20,258 bases of DNA from the NCBI GenBank assembly GCA_024364805.1, contig CM044496.1, forward strand, positions 78,284,284-78,304,541, read 5' to 3'. A model generated the notes under the pieces. It was not told the DNA's origin, did no database searches, and saw nothing but the letters and a program-made list of their open reading frames with translations. Source of the stretch: Euprymna scolopes (lineage: Eukaryota > Mollusca > Cephalopoda > Sepiida > Sepiolidae). A program made the translations under genes and the position numbers. Positions 17,522 through 20,258 of this stretch are shown piece by piece. How positions within the stretch are numbered: the stretch's first letter is position 1; each line of letters starts with the position of its first letter.

Positions 17522-19120
17522 CTCCAAGCCATAAAATTTCAGCAGATTAAGTGTCCAATCACTTTCAAATAAAACCGTTTTCCTCGGAAATGACGCAAGA
17601 GTTCTTCCAGCAGCTGGTTTTAAATTATTCCCAACTTTTAATTAAAAACTTGGAAATGGATCGGACTCAAATTGAAAATAAGAATTTAGCAGAAAAAAGA
17701 AAATTCTTAAGACGTGTTCTTTTGATTTACACATTGATGAAAACGATATTTCAATTTTAAACGCGACAGATCAACCTACAAACAAAACCTCTTCTCGCGA
17801 TCTCTGGATGTGTAACAATATTTGAATGTGCATATCAGAATAACGCAGGATAGGCAAATTTCGTTTTGTAACTAGATTAAGTAAAAAAGGAATTTTGCAC
17901 TAGAAATTAAACTGACATGTTCAGGAAGTTTCATCAGTGACAGGAAGTCTTGTGCGAAACGTACCGAAAAAGATTGTGAAATCAATCGCTGCAGCTGGCA
18001 GTCTTAACAGATTCAGACATTGTTCAGAGCTCTAAAATGGCCGACATGAGGCGGTCATCTGGAGAGCTCCGATAATTACTCAAAAAAAATCTAAAATTAA
18101 AATTTCTTCTAACCCAACATTACTTGTATTTCAAAGTAAAACACTTTAAAATGTTAAAACAACAAAAAAAAATTATTTAGGTAGGTAGAAGAGTAACTTG
18201 CGTTGCTATTGGTAATATTTATTTCTTGTATATTTGTTTTTTTTTTTACTACTTTATTGTTTTGTTGTCTATACTGCAGAATACCCAAATTGTTTTATTT
18301 TATATCTATATTTTTCTGAAAATCTCTGTAGAGAGGCATGTACTGCTTTTGGAAGATTAGATATGCATGTAAACATAATGTTAAAAATGGAATTTTTTCA
18401 CATAAAGCTAGAATAGAAAGAAATCAGAAAGCTCCACAAGTTAAGATTAGAATTAGGGAAATTCGCACAAAATCAATTTTTAACAATGTTTATGGGATTT
18501 ATATTTTTCTTCTCCAGTATACACACTTTATAACCCCCTCCTTCAAAATTATCCCCACCATAGAGGAATGGAAACAACTCTACAAAGTATGATCACTGTC
18601 TTGCAGCCCACAGAAAAGAGAAAGATTTTATCAGTTTATCCAATACAGGTTATAATAAAGTTCCTGTTTGCCATGCAACATCCTAACACATAGTCATAGC
18701 TTGATTTCTAATGGAAGTTTTGCTTACTCTAACTTTGCTTTTATTTATTATTTTTTTATTTTTATTTATTTTATTTCTTTTTTTACACATTTAATATTGC
18801 TAGAGATATCTTTAGAAAAAAAAATCCATCAAATGGACTGTTAACGTGATTTTGTTTTCCTAGCTTGCTTACTGCATCTTTTTAATATAAAGGAGGTTTC
18901 TCGAGAAGTTTATAATGGGGGTGGGGGTAAATCAATTATCATTTTAAAAGGAAAAGTGTTAAGGAGGAATGATGTTAAATAATTTCCAAATTCTTGAATT
19001 TGGATTATGCACATATTCAGAGCTATTGTTGTTGTCACAAATCCAGTTATCGATACACGCCCGCTTATTTGCCATCTTTGTTTTTCCAGTTAATAATTAC
19101 AACACCAAGCAAGAGATCAC

Positions 19121-19163
19121 TAAAAAAATAAAAAAAATAAAAAAATAAAAAAATAAAAAAAAA
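19121..19163. repeat. (TAAAAAA)n short tandem repeat
   Basis: About five to six units of T followed by six or seven A, tandemly arranged. Confidence 0.85.
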
Positions 19164-20258
19164 ACTTGCACCCAAGAAATAGAATTCTTATATCGCAATA
19201 CAAGTGAGATAATTTAAGTATGGTGTACATGTTCTTTGATCCCAACGATTATCCAACCAGACAGACAGCTACAGTTGCACTGGTGAACGACATACAGTAA
19301 TAATTAATCTCTTCTCCCATTATAGATATCTTTTACTAACAGTTCTCAAACGTTATTCAAAAGAACAAATTCATATGGGATTTGAACAATCTCTTTGCGG
19401 CTTTTGTTTATCATTAATTAATATGCATGTATACTCATAATGCTTCCAACACATCACCCGTAGGGAATGGGAGGAGCTTTTCCAAAACCCAACCACTCTA
19501 CCAATATTGTGAAAAAGAAAAATCTGTTCATTCGCCACATCATTATAGCGACTTCCTGTCTAGGACGTAACTGTAGGTCTTAATTTCTAATGAAAAATTC
19601 TACACTGCTCAATTCTAAACATGTGGAAAGTTCCAATTTTTATCTTATTTTTATCTAAATATTATTACATTGTCACAAACTATAGTAAAATGTTCATAAA
19701 GCTCAACACTGTAGTTTCTTTTTTTTAGATACTAGATATTGAATTGGAAGCCATGTTTAATTTCAGAAGTGCTTACGATGTGTAGTTATTCTATACAAGT
19801 TCTGGAGATGAAGAATTCTCGGTGGGCAGCTATTTTTTTATTTAATGGAAAAATCCTTTCGGTCCATGTTTAAAATAATTGTTACAGCATGTAAAATAAG
19901 AACAGAAATCATTTACATTTTACAATTTCAGTATGTAAAAAAGGAAGCCATTTTTTAATTTTGTTCAAATGTCAAAGAAAAGCGTGTAAAAAAGGAGAAA
20001 TAAAAGAAATTGACTTTTTTTAACAACTTGAAAAAGGTGAGCATGGGAAACTAAAGCCTTTTTTAATTTGAATTATGCATTCCCGTTTTAAAATACAAGC
20101 ACGTATTTATAATATGTATCCATAAAAAAGAATTTATTTCAGTTTCTATTTATTTACTTTTTTTTTTTTAAGTAAAATTAAAACAAACTGAAAGGAGAAA
20201 ATAGGAAATTTTCGGTAAATTTTTAGAGTATTCTGCACAAAAAAGTAAAAAAAAAAAA

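Larger units (their letters stand above)
17291..20258. other. AT-rich intergenic tail, no gene supported
   Basis: The stretch contains a 36-base T homopolymer (17486-17521), an A7T-type period near 19121-19163, T/TTTA tracts near 18737-18785 and an A tract at the right edge. Frames at 17551-17760 (GTG start; first ATG at 17590, leaving 57 codons), 18234-18416 and 18338-18592 are open but show no family motif. The first is Gln/Glu/Lys-rich and could be helical, but a single short frame is not enough to call a gene. Confidence 0.5.

Noticed and set aside
17551-17760. Possible small Gln/Lys-rich protein or exon after the 36-T tract
   Set aside because: Opens with GTG; from the first ATG only 57 codons remain. 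The T tract plus CAG looks like a splice acceptor, but the frame after that CAG hits a stop at once.
18234-18592. Two overlapping open frames suggesting an exon
   Set aside because: No motif, AT-driven composition, and no convincing splice pair.
1-20258. LTR retroelement, Polinton or retrovirus remains
   Set aside because: I found no long terminal direct repeats, capsid, protease, integrase or envelope-like readings. The only retroelement protein remains are LINE C-terminal ends.

Overview
This is an AT-rich stretch of animal genomic DNA with no host gene that I can recognise. The mix of repeats (tRNA-derived SINEs, a GGDYF-type mariner, several 3' ends of one non-LTR retrotransposon family, many TG/TA microsatellites and long homopolymers) looks like a coleoid cephalopod, probably an octopus. 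That assignment rests on recalling repeat style and was not searched. The window reads as intergenic or deep intronic sequence. I see no rRNA, no intact tRNA gene, no CRISPR array, no bacterial-type operon, and no retrovirus, LTR-element or Polinton fossil.

Layout. Positions 1-28 hold the 3' tip of a repeat cut by the window edge. A fold-back repeat lies at 1.03-1.36 kb, a TG/TA microsatellite at 1.53-1.60 kb, a short hairpin at 1.73-1.77 kb and a SINE at 1.85-2.07 kb. A composite repeat at 3.78-4.24 kb combines a Helitron-like left end with a SINE-like right half. A mariner transposon lacking its catalytic centre lies at 5.81-6.60 kb. Two inverted pairs of hairpin arms follow at 6.77-6.95 and 7.68-8.30 kb, then a roughly 75-bp mini-transposon at 8.73-8.81 kb.

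The second half has a LINE 3' end at 10.60-11.09 kb (minus), an orphan hairpin arm near 12.05 kb, an unclassified repeat at 12.18-12.41 kb, a SINE with a partial internal duplication at 12.48-12.77 kb, and a Helitron-like 3' tip at 12.9 kb. After these come a second-subfamily LINE end at 13.18-13.43 kb (plus), a strikingly clean 153-bp palindrome flanked by CTTAT at 14.02-14.18 kb, the best LINE end at 14.23-14.83 kb (minus), a third inverted hairpin-arm pair at 16.44-16.82 kb, and another LINE end at 16.87-17.29 kb (plus). From 17.3 kb to the end there is only AT-rich sequence with homopolymers.

Nothing here works together as a pathway; the window is a layered record of transposition. The most unusual signal is the repeated architecture of two diverging arms, each with a CTGA-GA / stem / CGAAAC hairpin that resembles, but does not satisfy, the hammerhead ribozyme core. 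It occurs at three separate places. The 14.0-kb palindrome, which would fold into a long near-perfect RNA hairpin, is the second most interesting.
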